From a virus, in the IMG/VR virus record IMGVR_UViG_3300021478_000016, positions 78,433-142,432 of that record: a DNA stretch of 64,000 nucleotides. The stretch is one strand, 5' to 3'. This document shows, piece after piece, positions 56,985 to 64,000 of this stretch; positions within the stretch are counted from its first letter, which is position 1, and each line of letters begins with the position of its first letter. The position numbers and the translations under genes were made by a program. The notes beneath the pieces were generated by a model. That model searched no databases. It was given only the letters and a program-made list of their open reading frames with translations, and was not told where the DNA came from.

Positions 56985-59900
56985 ATGTCTGCTACGGGTC
57001 AGCGTCTTCGCCTTCGTCTGTTCCTCGAGGGCATCGAGGTCCCGGTTATCGCTGCGCAGATCACCAGCCAGCCGAACTCACCACTCCAGGCGGCCATCCA
57101 GATCGTGCCGCATCATCTGGCGACCAAGTTCTATCCCCGCACGCTGGTCCATCTCTACTTCCTGGACTTCTTCGAGCAGGCCAACCCACTGTTGGCACAG
57201 CGCCCGGCAGGAAACCCTGGAGATCCAAAAGCTCAAGACCCCACGGCCTACGAGCAGGGAAAGCAGCGAACGCAGAATCAGTCAGGCGTTGGGCAGGCCG
57301 AGTCGAACAGCAGCTTCCTCCAGGACGCGGCGAACACACGCTACAAGCTCTGCTTCGTTGGGGAGATCGTCGGCTTTCAGTGGTCGAAGAACCAGTCGAA
57401 GCGTTCTGTAGTACTCCAGTGCCTTGGTCTGTCCAATTACTGGGACTACGCCTACCAGTTCAACAACACAGATCTCTTCGGCCCCGGACTCAAGGCGCTC
57501 TTCAGCGGCGGTTCAACCAACCTGTTGACCGACTTCCTCACGACGCCAGCGGAGGTCATCACCTCGCTCTTGCATCAGACCTCCATCCAGTACCCCGCAC
57601 TCAAGGGTCTGCTAGGTGGCATCGTACGCGTGCTCGAGTCTATCGGAGGCAGCTACTACTACGAGAAGACCTTCTCCGGCCAGAACGTCTTCTTCTCACT
57701 CGCCGAACTGCGGCTGCACATCACCCAGTGCATCACGGCCTTCGACCAAGACGATACCGGAGCTCGATTGCTGTCCGCAGGGGGCTGGGACTCGCTCTTC
57801 GGCCGTGTTCTGGGCGGGTTGGGTGAGCAAGTCTCGATCCGCGATGTGATGAACAGCATCAACGCGACTATCTTCCACGAAACCTACGACCAGCCCTGCC
57901 CCATGTACATGCCTGGCAGTGGCGGCACCGTGAATGGTCTCGGACGACAGAAGCTGAAGAACATCCCCAACCTTCAGGTCTTCTATCAGGCTGCACTCGG
58001 AGCAGATCAAGAGCTCACTCAACAGCAGCAGGACATCACAGCACCGGCGACGGTAGTGGGTGACCCCAACTCCACTGACCTGCTCACGCTCAGCCAGCAG
58101 ACCCTCCAGGCCGAGGCCGAGAAGTCCGGGACGGCGAAGAACTCACTGCTGCTGCGGATGCAGAACCTCAGTCAGTCGCTGAGGAACAATGGCACGCACG
58201 CCATGCGTCTGGGCATCAACGACATCTACGGAGCCTTCCAGGCAGCATCTTCGGCGATCAATCAGGCCATCACCTTGGTCAAGAAGAACTGGGCCCCCGG
58301 TCAGGGACCAGGCAAGGTTGCCTCGAGCATCAACAACTTCCTCAGCCAGGCCCAGACACAGGTCCAGAAGGTCGAGAACCTCGAGGTCAACACCATCAAG
58401 CAGAGCAAGGCCATCCCTTCTCGGCTTCAGTCCTCGATCCTACGCCCAGACATCTGGTTCGGAGCTCCTCCGAAGTGCAACGTCCTCTTCCCGGACAACT
58501 ACCACACGGTCCAGTTCCAGAGGATGTTCCTTCAAGAACCCACCCGCTTCCTTCTGAAGACCAACGATGAGTTCTTTGGGGAGGACGAGCTCTTCGACAG
58601 CTTCTACTTCGCTCCCAAGATCCGCACGGTGAAGGGACAGAAGGGCACACTCGATGCGCTCTTCAACAACGACATCTTCTCGCACGAACTCTTCACCGGC
58701 ATCCTCCCCATCTTCGAGAAGATGGGCGAGTTCAACATCTTCGCGGTCCGCTCCGGTACTGTGGACTCCACCATCCCGAAGATCGGCCTGGCTCAGCGCT
58801 CGACGAACTTCCTCTACTTCAAGCACCGCTACTCCACGCGGCAGATGAGCATCTCGGCGAAGTTCAACCCGTACATCGCGGCAGGCTTCCCCGGGTTGGT
58901 CATCGACAAGTACATCGACCTTCAGAGCATTGCGCAGATCCAAGCGCTGATGCAGAAGAGGGGGCAACCTACGCCAGAGCAGCAAGCCTTTCTCGGCACG
59001 CACTACCTCGGCGACTTCTCGGTGGTTCAGCACACCATCGACCAGAGGCAGGGTAGAACGGACATCCAGGCTACCTTCGCTCGCCAGCATGACGAGATCA
59101 GCAAGTTCCTGGGACCTATCGAGTCAGACACTCAGGTCATGCAGCAGACAGGCACGGTGAGTCGAGACACCGTGGTGGCGGCTCTTCAGCAGCCGCCTTT
59201 GGGTGGGGTGGGTCCTAACTTCGGCAAGATCACACAGGCAGTCGATGTCACGAGTGCCTATGCAGCCCCTTCTGGGTCGGTTGCCACGGCACAGCAGCTT
59301 CCTCTCTACCGAGGTCCGCGAGACCCGAACACCGAGACCTTGGGATTGTTGGTACCTGTGGGGGTACCTCTGGTTGCTGGCGACCTGGGGCCTGAGATCA
59401 CCGCTCTAGTGGGTTCTGCTTCCGCATCCGTGACGTTCAGGGCGTTCAAGGTGACCGAGCAGGTCCCGCAGTACCGGTCCAAGACTGTGGACATCCCTCC
59501 CGAGGAGTACATCCGACCGGGTTGGTATGGGGATGTCTGGCGTCCGCAGAAGATCGGCCAGACTTACCAGTTCTACTTCAACACGGGCTCGGTCGTGGAT
59601 GCCAACCAACTCTCCCTGCCTCAGGGAATCTCCCAGCCCGGCGCCGTCGATCCCCAGACCCAGGACGCTATCAGTCAAGCATCGAACGCTACGAGTGGTG
59701 ACAACCAGAGCCTCCAGAACCTCCTGCTCCTTACTCTTCAGCAAGGAGCCACCATCGAACAGGCCGTCGACTTCCTCGTCACGACGTACTCGTACGCCAA
59801 GATCATCGGTGCAGGCATCGACAAGTTCACGCAGACATACACCTGGCGTCCCATCGCTACGATGGTGGACATGTTCGGGTCGTCCGATCTGAAGTTCAGC

Positions 59901-60122
59901 CCAGATGGCTCGCGTACGGTCTCTGGAGTGGAGGGTTTCCACTCGAGGGCGTTCGGCCCGTACGACGATCTCTTCACGTTGGTCACCCCCAGCATCGAGA
60001 GCATCCTCGGCATCAAGAAGACTTCCGTCGCCCGACAGACCGGGGACGTTCGAGGTCCCCGCTTCCGCGCAGTAGCAGACTACGTTACCGCCCTACAGTT
60101 CTCGAGAGGGCTGCTAGGTTGA
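56985..60122 (+). CDS. putative baseplate hub/tail protein (1045 aa)
   Basis: It starts 3 nt after the previous stop. The N-terminal region is beta-rich and hub-like ('RLRLFLEGIEVPVIAAQI', 'AIQIVPHHLATKFYPRTLV'). The middle is helical with Gln-rich linkers. A later domain has 'HRYSTRQMSISAKFNPYIAA' and 'GFPGLVIDKYIDLQSIAQI'; the end includes 'TYSYAKIIGAGIDKFTQTY'. Size, fold pattern and position after the tape measure fit a central baseplate hub, but no lysozyme or spike domain is seen. Confidence 0.55.
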   Translation: MSATGQRLRLRLFLEGIEVPVIAAQITSQPNSPLQAAIQIVPHHLATKFYPRTLVHLYFLDFFEQANPLLAQRPAGNPGDPKAQDPTAYEQGKQRTQNQSGVGQAESNSSFLQDAANTRYKLCFVGEIVGFQWSKNQSKRSVVLQCLGLSNYWDYAYQFNNTDLFGPGLKALFSGGSTNLLTDFLTTPAEVITSLLHQTSIQYPALKGLLGGIVRVLESIGGSYYYEKTFSGQNVFFSLAELRLHITQCITAFDQDDTGARLLSAGGWDSLFGRVLGGLGEQVSIRDVMNSINATIFHETYDQPCPMYMPGSGGTVNGLGRQKLKNIPNLQVFYQAALGADQELTQQQQDITAPATVVGDPNSTDLLTLSQQTLQAEAEKSGTAKNSLLLRMQNLSQSLRNNGTHAMRLGINDIYGAFQAASSAINQAITLVKKNWAPGQGPGKVASSINNFLSQAQTQVQKVENLEVNTIKQSKAIPSRLQSSILRPDIWFGAPPKCNVLFPDNYHTVQFQRMFLQEPTRFLLKTNDEFFGEDELFDSFYFAPKIRTVKGQKGTLDALFNNDIFSHELFTGILPIFEKMGEFNIFAVRSGTVDSTIPKIGLAQRSTNFLYFKHRYSTRQMSISAKFNPYIAAGFPGLVIDKYIDLQSIAQIQALMQKRGQPTPEQQAFLGTHYLGDFSVVQHTIDQRQGRTDIQATFARQHDEISKFLGPIESDTQVMQQTGTVSRDTVVAALQQPPLGGVGPNFGKITQAVDVTSAYAAPSGSVATAQQLPLYRGPRDPNTETLGLLVPVGVPLVAGDLGPEITALVGSASASVTFRAFKVTEQVPQYRSKTVDIPPEEYIRPGWYGDVWRPQKIGQTYQFYFNTGSVVDANQLSLPQGISQPGAVDPQTQDAISQASNATSGDNQSLQNLLLLTLQQGATIEQAVDFLVTTYSYAKIIGAGIDKFTQTYTWRPIATMVDMFGSSDLKFSPDGSRTVSGVEGFHSRAFGPYDDLFTLVTPSIESILGIKKTSVARQTGDVRGPRFRAVADYVTALQFSRGLLG

Positions 60123-60126
60123 CGGC

Positions 60127-60360
60127 GTGACGTCGGTCGAGCACAAGTTCACCTTCCCAGATGCCATACTCGCGCGGTTGTTTGTAGGAAAGCTCTGTAC
60201 TCGACTTCGCAACCCTCCGGCGATCTACATCGATGACTGCGTCGTCTATGTGATCGATGGGGACTACCAGATGGAAAGAATCCTCCAACTGGCCAAGTCT
60301 TCGAGTGCATCGCATGTTCAAGTGCTATCGCCGACCTACCCCTCCAAGCCGGGGACGTAG
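60127..60360 (+). CDS. hypothetical protein (77 aa)
   Basis: GTG start 4 nt after the hub stop. Alpha/beta with 'KFTFPDAILARLFVGKLCTR' and 'AIYIDDCVVYVIDGDYQM'. No family recognised. Confidence 0.5.
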   Translation: MTSVEHKFTFPDAILARLFVGKLCTRLRNPPAIYIDDCVVYVIDGDYQMERILQLAKSSSASHVQVLSPTYPSKPGT

Positions 60361-60372
60361 TAGACTGACTCC

Positions 60373-60750
60373 GTGAACCCGTACTTCGAGACCGTGCGTG
60401 CGGCCTTCCTCGACGAGCTCGAGAAGATCGCCGCATCATCCAAGCTGCTCCGTCATGGGAAGGCTCGGGTGGGTCGTCGCCCCCTTCGGGTTGCGACTCT
60501 GCTCCGCAAGGAGAAGGACGGGGAGATCTACAAGTTCAGCGGTGATGGGTCCATGGGAAACGTGGTGCCGTTCTCCAACGAGGATGCCCCAGGAGTAACC
60601 GGCCGTGCCGCTCAGGCACCGAAGTCCCCAAACGATGTCCCCTCTCGAGAAGATGGACGCGAGAACTCGGGTACCAAGATCCCTGGCACCGGTCGCTTCG
60701 TCATGGCGCCGGCAGCGGCCAACAGCCCCGAAGAACACGGCAACTACTAG
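60373..60750 (+). CDS. tag-bearing virion-protein candidate (125 aa)
   Basis: GTG start with a TAGACT box 14 nt upstream and no strong ribosome site. It begins 'MNPYFETVRAAFLDELEKIA' (the tag A-F-L-D-E-L-E-K-I-A at 11-20), then a basic region and a disordered Gly/Asn/Pro tail. First of five neighbours carrying variants of this tag. Function unknown. Confidence 0.55.
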   Translation: MNPYFETVRAAFLDELEKIAASSKLLRHGKARVGRRPLRVATLLRKEKDGEIYKFSGDGSMGNVVPFSNEDAPGVTGRAAQAPKSPNDVPSREDGRENSGTKIPGTGRFVMAPAAANSPEEHGNY

Positions 60751-60759
60751 GAGAGGCAG

Positions 60760-61212
60760 ATGAAGACCGCGTTCATCGACGAGTTCGAGAAGATCTCCAA
60801 CGCCGGCGGCGTGAGCTTTCTCCCCGGCCTGATGAAGACCGCCAGGCCGAACGAAGACTTCGCCGTCTCATCCAAGAAGTCGAACACTGGCAAGCCGGCC
60901 TACCCCATCCCGGACAAGAAGCACGCCATCTCAGCTCTGGGTTTCGCGAAGATGCACCACGACTCGGCAGATCTGGCCGAGGTCCGCAAGGACGTGGCAG
61001 CGAAGTACCCGGACCTGGTGCACAAGGCCGCCTCTGTCCTCGTCGCCGTCACGAAGTTCGCCAACGACTCGTGCGTGCCGAAGAAGGGCAAGGAGAAGGA
61101 CAGCAACATGGGCATGGGCACGTACGGCCCGGCCAGTGCGGCACCTCCGGGCATGATGGGTGGTCCCCCTCCCGGTGCTGCGATGAAGGCAACGATGCAG
61201 GCGGGGATGTGA
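60760..61212 (+). CDS. tag-bearing virion-protein candidate (150 aa)
   Basis: It starts after AGGAGAGGCAG. It begins 'MKTAFIDEFEKISNAGG' (tag at 4-12), then a helical part 'KKHAISALGFAKMHHDSAD', a cysteine and a Met/Gly/Pro-rich tail. No catalytic residues recognised. Confidence 0.55.
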   Translation: MKTAFIDEFEKISNAGGVSFLPGLMKTARPNEDFAVSSKKSNTGKPAYPIPDKKHAISALGFAKMHHDSADLAEVRKDVAAKYPDLVHKAASVLVAVTKFANDSCVPKKGKEKDSNMGMGTYGPASAAPPGMMGGPPPGAAMKATMQAGM

Positions 61213-61213
61213 C

Positions 61214-61531
61214 ATGCAGCCCTCGTTCACGGCCTTCAAGGAGGAGCTGCTCGCCATCAAGGAAGCTGGCGGCTTCTCTAATCTCATGCGCGGGCTGGCC
61301 TCTGAGGCTGGCACGCACAAGACGGAGATCGCCGGGCTCGGCGTGCTTGCCGCACCCAGTCTCGATGAGGCGCAGGCACACGCTCGAGCGGCTGTCGCTG
61401 GCGACTACAACAAGGCTGGCGTGGAGAAGAGGACTCTCCTCCCCCATGTTGCCAAGCCGGCCACGGAGCTCGCCGGACTCGGCATGCTGATGGGTCCCTC
61501 CATCGCGCATCTGAAGGGCTACGGTCCCTGA
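61214..61531 (+). CDS. tag-bearing virion-protein candidate (105 aa)
   Basis: The ATG is 1 nt after the previous stop. It begins 'MQPSFTAFKEELLAIKEAGG', a variant of the tag, then 'TEIAGLGVLAAPSLDEAQAH' and 'LAGLGMLMGPSIAHLKGYGP', with two small-residue hydrophobic repeats ('EIAGLGVLAAPS', 'ELAGLGMLMGPS'). Confidence 0.55.
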   Translation: MQPSFTAFKEELLAIKEAGGFSNLMRGLASEAGTHKTEIAGLGVLAAPSLDEAQAHARAAVAGDYNKAGVEKRTLLPHVAKPATELAGLGMLMGPSIAHLKGYGP

Positions 61532-62370
61532 TGAACCTCTCGTCCACCCTCGATGAGCTCGAGAAGCTTGGCGTCATCAGCGCCGAGGAGGCTCGTCGCA
61601 CGCTCGATCGCCTGGACAGCATCGAGAAGAGCAAGCCTACGTCCACGCAGGCGCTCCAGTACGGTGCTCTGGGGGCCGGGGCTGGAGCTCTCACCAGGGG
61701 GATTGGCCATGCCATCGAACACGGGCACCTTCCGACGAAGCGCAGCCTCCTGGGGGCAGCGGCTGGCGGAGCAGTTGGTCTGGGCGCTGTGCCTCTTCTT
61801 CGTACTGGTCTCGATCGTCATCGAGAACGCAACAAGCTGCGCTCTTTCATGGCGCAACCCGAGGTGAAGACGGCGGAGAACGAAGAGGAGTTGAAGGAGG
61901 CGCCGGCGGGGAAGCTGCCGGTGTCCTTCAGCAACATCGGGAAGATCTCGATGCCGGCGTCGTCGTACAGCACGCCCATCGAGGGAGCGAAGCCCAACAT
62001 CATGGAGAGTCGCGGGCCGATGCGTTCGATGCCCATCACGGCTCCCTTCCTGAGCCCGAAGGTGGCCTTCACGGTCTCGCAGTACAGCGGTCCGCTCAGC
62101 ATGGGTCCCTTCAAGATGGTGAGCGGCATGCCTCCGTTCACGGCGCCCTCGCTGCGCGCCGGCTTCACCAAGAAGCAGGATGCGCTCCAGATGGCGAAGA
62201 GTTCTGGGGCGATGGCTCAGACAGGGCTGACACCCAAGAGTCTTCTCTCCTCTGGCCAGGCGCTGGCCAAGCCGAAGATCACTAACCCTTCAGGCCCCAG
62301 CATCGGAGACCTCTCGAAGCCCATCGGCTTCGGCTCCAAGCTGCCGGGCGCGACGAAAGGGACGCTCTAA
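61531..62370 (+). CDS. tag-bearing virion protein with glycine zipper (279 aa)
   Basis: The ATG shares a base with the previous TGA. It begins 'MNLSSTLDELEKLGVISAEE' (tag 'LDELEKL'). Residues 43-90 are a hydrophobic small-residue segment ('YGALGAGAGALTRGIGHAIE', 'LLGAAAGGAVGLGAVPLLR'), possibly membrane-active, followed by a Ser/Pro/Met-rich remainder. Same plan as several proteins of the head region. Confidence 0.55.
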   Translation: MNLSSTLDELEKLGVISAEEARRTLDRLDSIEKSKPTSTQALQYGALGAGAGALTRGIGHAIEHGHLPTKRSLLGAAAGGAVGLGAVPLLRTGLDRHRERNKLRSFMAQPEVKTAENEEELKEAPAGKLPVSFSNIGKISMPASSYSTPIEGAKPNIMESRGPMRSMPITAPFLSPKVAFTVSQYSGPLSMGPFKMVSGMPPFTAPSLRAGFTKKQDALQMAKSSGAMAQTGLTPKSLLSSGQALAKPKITNPSGPSIGDLSKPIGFGSKLPGATKGTL

Positions 62371-62837
62371 TGCCTGCCTGGATTCACGATCGCGCGGAGC
62401 ACATCCTCGCGAAGAACCCCGACATGGGCAAGTCGACAGCCTTTGCCATCGCCACTCAGCAGAGCCACGCCACAGGGCATTCGCCCAAGGGCTACGGCAC
62501 AGCGCAAGGCAAGCGGAAGGCGAAGGCCAAGTTCGATACGCCGAAGGACGACGTGCAGTCGGCCAACCCTGGTGGTCTCGAGAGCCCCAAGATGGGGTCT
62601 GTGATGGTCGAAGCCTTCTTCGACGAACTGGGGAACATCAAGAACGCCGGGCTTCTGGAGGGCGTGAAGAAGGTGCTCACGACGCCCATACCAGGCACTC
62701 CGGAGATCTTCCCCCATGCAGCCATAGAGGCGGCAGGGAGGTTCGGGAAGACGGCTCCTGCTACTCTTCCCGCAGTCGCCAAGAAAACACCACAAGACTG
62801 GCGGGCCAACAGGGCTGCTGCCTGGAAGACACCGTAG
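62370..62837 (+). CDS. tag-bearing virion-protein candidate (155 aa)
   Basis: The ATG shares a base with the previous stop. 'MPAWIHDRAEHILAKNPDM' and 'STAFAIATQQSHATGHSPKG' form a small N-terminal helical domain I have seen in other phage structural proteins. The tag is internal here: 'MVEAFFDELGNIKNAG' at about 79-94. Basic, Pro-rich tail. Confidence 0.55.
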   Translation: MPAWIHDRAEHILAKNPDMGKSTAFAIATQQSHATGHSPKGYGTAQGKRKAKAKFDTPKDDVQSANPGGLESPKMGSVMVEAFFDELGNIKNAGLLEGVKKVLTTPIPGTPEIFPHAAIEAAGRFGKTAPATLPAVAKKTPQDWRANRAAAWKTP

Positions 62838-62846
62838 GAGGATGCC

Positions 62847-63383
62847 ATGACGTACAAGCCCGAAGAGGTCATCGATCTGCGGTCTCGAGCTCTGGATGCC
62901 CAGGGACCATCGGCCGACAGGTTCGAAACGGACTTCATGAAGTTCGCTCACGAGAGCTCCGCTCAGGAGAAGCTCGCGAACGAAACGTCCGATGTCGAGA
63001 CCGAAGGCAGCCTCGACTCGAACATCGACCGCTCGACGGTCGAGACGAACCACGTGAACCAGACGGCGGAAGAGACCAACGGGATGACCGGCAAGGACCC
63101 GCTGGGCATGAACACCTACCGCTGGGGGGAGAAGGCGCCGGAGGATCAGCCCGGGACCTCTGGGCGCCGCCATGACGCCGAGACTCTCTCGACTTCGGCC
63201 GAGGAGATCAACAAAGAGGACAACCTCGACCTCCTCGCCCGCAGCTTCAATCAGTTCACGGAAGCGCGGCGCAACGCGCAGTCGGTGGTGTCCCAGAACC
63301 TCGACCACGGCAAGCCCGGCTCGTACGTGACGCGTTCGAAGACCCTCCTCGAGAAGGTGCAGGGCACGACCGGGCGTCGCTGA
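62847..63383 (+). CDS. hypothetical protein (178 aa)
   Basis: It starts after TAGGAGGATGCC. It is acidic, Thr/Ser/Asn-rich and mostly disordered, with 'RFETDFMKFAHESSAQEKLA' (a loose relative of the tag) near residue 26 and a helical basic end. Last gene before the sigma-factor promoter. No family recognised. Confidence 0.5.
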   Translation: MTYKPEEVIDLRSRALDAQGPSADRFETDFMKFAHESSAQEKLANETSDVETEGSLDSNIDRSTVETNHVNQTAEETNGMTGKDPLGMNTYRWGEKAPEDQPGTSGRRHDAETLSTSAEEINKEDNLDLLARSFNQFTEARRNAQSVVSQNLDHGKPGSYVTRSKTLLEKVQGTTGRR

Positions 63384-63400
63384 AGTTCGCACGGAAACGC

Positions 63401-63410
63401 GGGATAAGGG
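63401..63410 (+). promoter_or_regulatory. GGNATAAGR motif before sigma-factor gene
   Basis: GGGATAAGGG, 8 nt (from ATAAG) before GGAGG and ATG 63426. Suggests the sigma factor may drive its own gene. Confidence 0.55.
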
Positions 63411-63425
63411 TTTCGAGGAGGTGGC

Positions 63426-64000
63426 ATGGCCACAGACAAGCGAGATCCTGTCTCCGCGCTGCTCGAAGAGAAGACCTCAGCAGCTCAGGGCAGGCAAGCG
63501 AAGGAACTGGCCTTGTGGGAGCAGTGGAAGCAGTCCAAGTCCCCGGATGACCTCGAGCCTCTTCTCGATGCCTACGCGCCGCTCATCGAGCGCAAGGCGA
63601 CCGAGTATGGGGCCGGAGCTGTACTCATCCCTCGAGTGGCGCTCAAGGCCGAGCTCACGAAGCACATCATCGGTGCCTTCGAGACCTACGACCCCAACCG
63701 TGGCGCGGCACTCAACACGCACATCCAACACCGCATCCAGAAGGCGAAGCGCTACGTCGCTCAGCACCAGAACGTGGCGTACTTGCCCGAGACCTTGACG
63801 TACAAGATCGGCCCCATCGCACGTGCTACCGATGCTCTGACGCAAGACCTGGGCAGGTCACCCACTCCATATGAGATTGCAGACCATCTGAAGATGCCCG
63901 TACGTACAGTGCAGCGACTCCAGAAGTCGATGCTGCGTGACGTGCCGGCCAGCGGCGCTCCGGTGACCGAAGAGAGCGATGTCACGATGCGCCTGGGCCC
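63426..64000 (+). CDS. phage RNA polymerase sigma factor (partial)
   Basis: Open to the right edge (191 codons). ATG 63426 follows GAGGAGG. Region 2-like core at 43-120: 'LLDAYAPLIERKATEYG', then 'FETYDPNRGAALNTHIQHRI' (the usual D-P-x-R-G of region 2.3/2.4) and 'AKRYVAQHQNVAYLPE'. Region 3-like part at 132-170 has 'LGRSPTPYEIADHLKMPVRT'. It would direct host RNA polymerase to phage promoters, plausibly the GGNATAAGR sites. Region 4 (the -35 reader) would lie beyond the window; the repeated motif has no conserved -35, so it may be missing. Confidence 0.8.
   Translation, partial: MATDKRDPVSALLEEKTSAAQGRQAKELALWEQWKQSKSPDDLEPLLDAYAPLIERKATEYGAGAVLIPRVALKAELTKHIIGAFETYDPNRGAALNTHIQHRIQKAKRYVAQHQNVAYLPETLTYKIGPIARATDALTQDLGRSPTPYEIADHLKMPVRTVQRLQKSMLRDVPASGAPVTEESDVTMRLG

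Noticed and set aside
63421-63798. 125-codon plus-strand frame at the right edge
   Set aside because: It is Ser/Arg-rich and overlaps the sigma factor in another frame; the sigma frame has a good ribosome site and conserved regions.
1-64000. Search for portal, integrase and lysogeny repressor genes
   Set aside because: No protein in the window showed recognisable features of these families, so none is annotated; the portal may lie left of the window.

Overview
The window is a 64 kb stretch of a GC-rich, tailed double-stranded DNA phage (or prophage) genome. It carries a large terminase, an HK97-type major capsid protein, a maturation-protease candidate, a contractile tail sheath with tube, a tape-measure protein and baseplate genes, so the virion is a myovirus. 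It contains no ribosomal RNA, no tRNA that I could recognise, and no integrase or host housekeeping block. The host is not stated by the sequence. Strong GGAGG ribosome sites, two exported cysteine-rich lipoprotein-like proteins and several peptidoglycan-cleaving domains suggest a Gram-negative host. The cysteine pattern of one lipoprotein recalls myxobacterial proteins, but that is only a hint.

Layout. 0-11 kb: packaging and head genes (terminase, an HTH protein on the opposite strand, two structural proteins, a prohead-protease candidate, Ala/Lys-rich scaffold or core candidates, decoration protein, major capsid protein, terminator). 11-25.5 kb: connector and virion proteins, including a large protein with an N-terminal ferritin-like di-iron domain, then tail sheath, an HNH endonuclease, tail tube and small structural genes. 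25.5-30.3 kb: a minus-strand accessory cassette (dual-specificity phosphatase, deoxyribonucleotidase, CHAP/NlpC-like protein, papain-family peptidase, Cys-rich lipoprotein). 30.3-45 kb: a long plus-strand run of short, ATGA-coupled genes containing a glucosaminidase, a lytic transglycosylase, an endonuclease VII, a tail assembly chaperone expressed through a -1 frameshift, a GroES-like co-chaperonin and many small CxxC zinc-ribbon proteins. 45-50.2 kb: a mostly minus-strand cassette in which most genes have their own promoter motif and several have their own terminator (a 'moron'-like array with a GNAT acetyltransferase and a collagen-like lipoprotein). 50.3-60.1 kb: tape measure, a second HNH endonuclease and baseplate genes. 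60.1-64 kb: five small proteins sharing a short F-x-(D/E)E-(L/F) motif, two further proteins, and a phage sigma factor cut by the right edge.

How it fits together. Head and tail genes form long co-transcribed plus-strand runs. They are interrupted by two cassettes that look like host-interaction or early/middle gene sets, and by three free-standing endonucleases. A recurring GGNATAAGR motif, in seven cases exactly 6 nt before GGAGG, precedes at least eleven genes including the sigma-factor gene itself, so a phage-specific regulon is likely. The most unusual items are the ferritin-virion fusion, the shared short tag on consecutive virion-protein candidates, the promoter-ribosome-site units of the 45-50 kb array, the collagen-like lipoprotein and the frameshifted chaperone whose second half has no start codon. 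No portal gene was recognised in this window.
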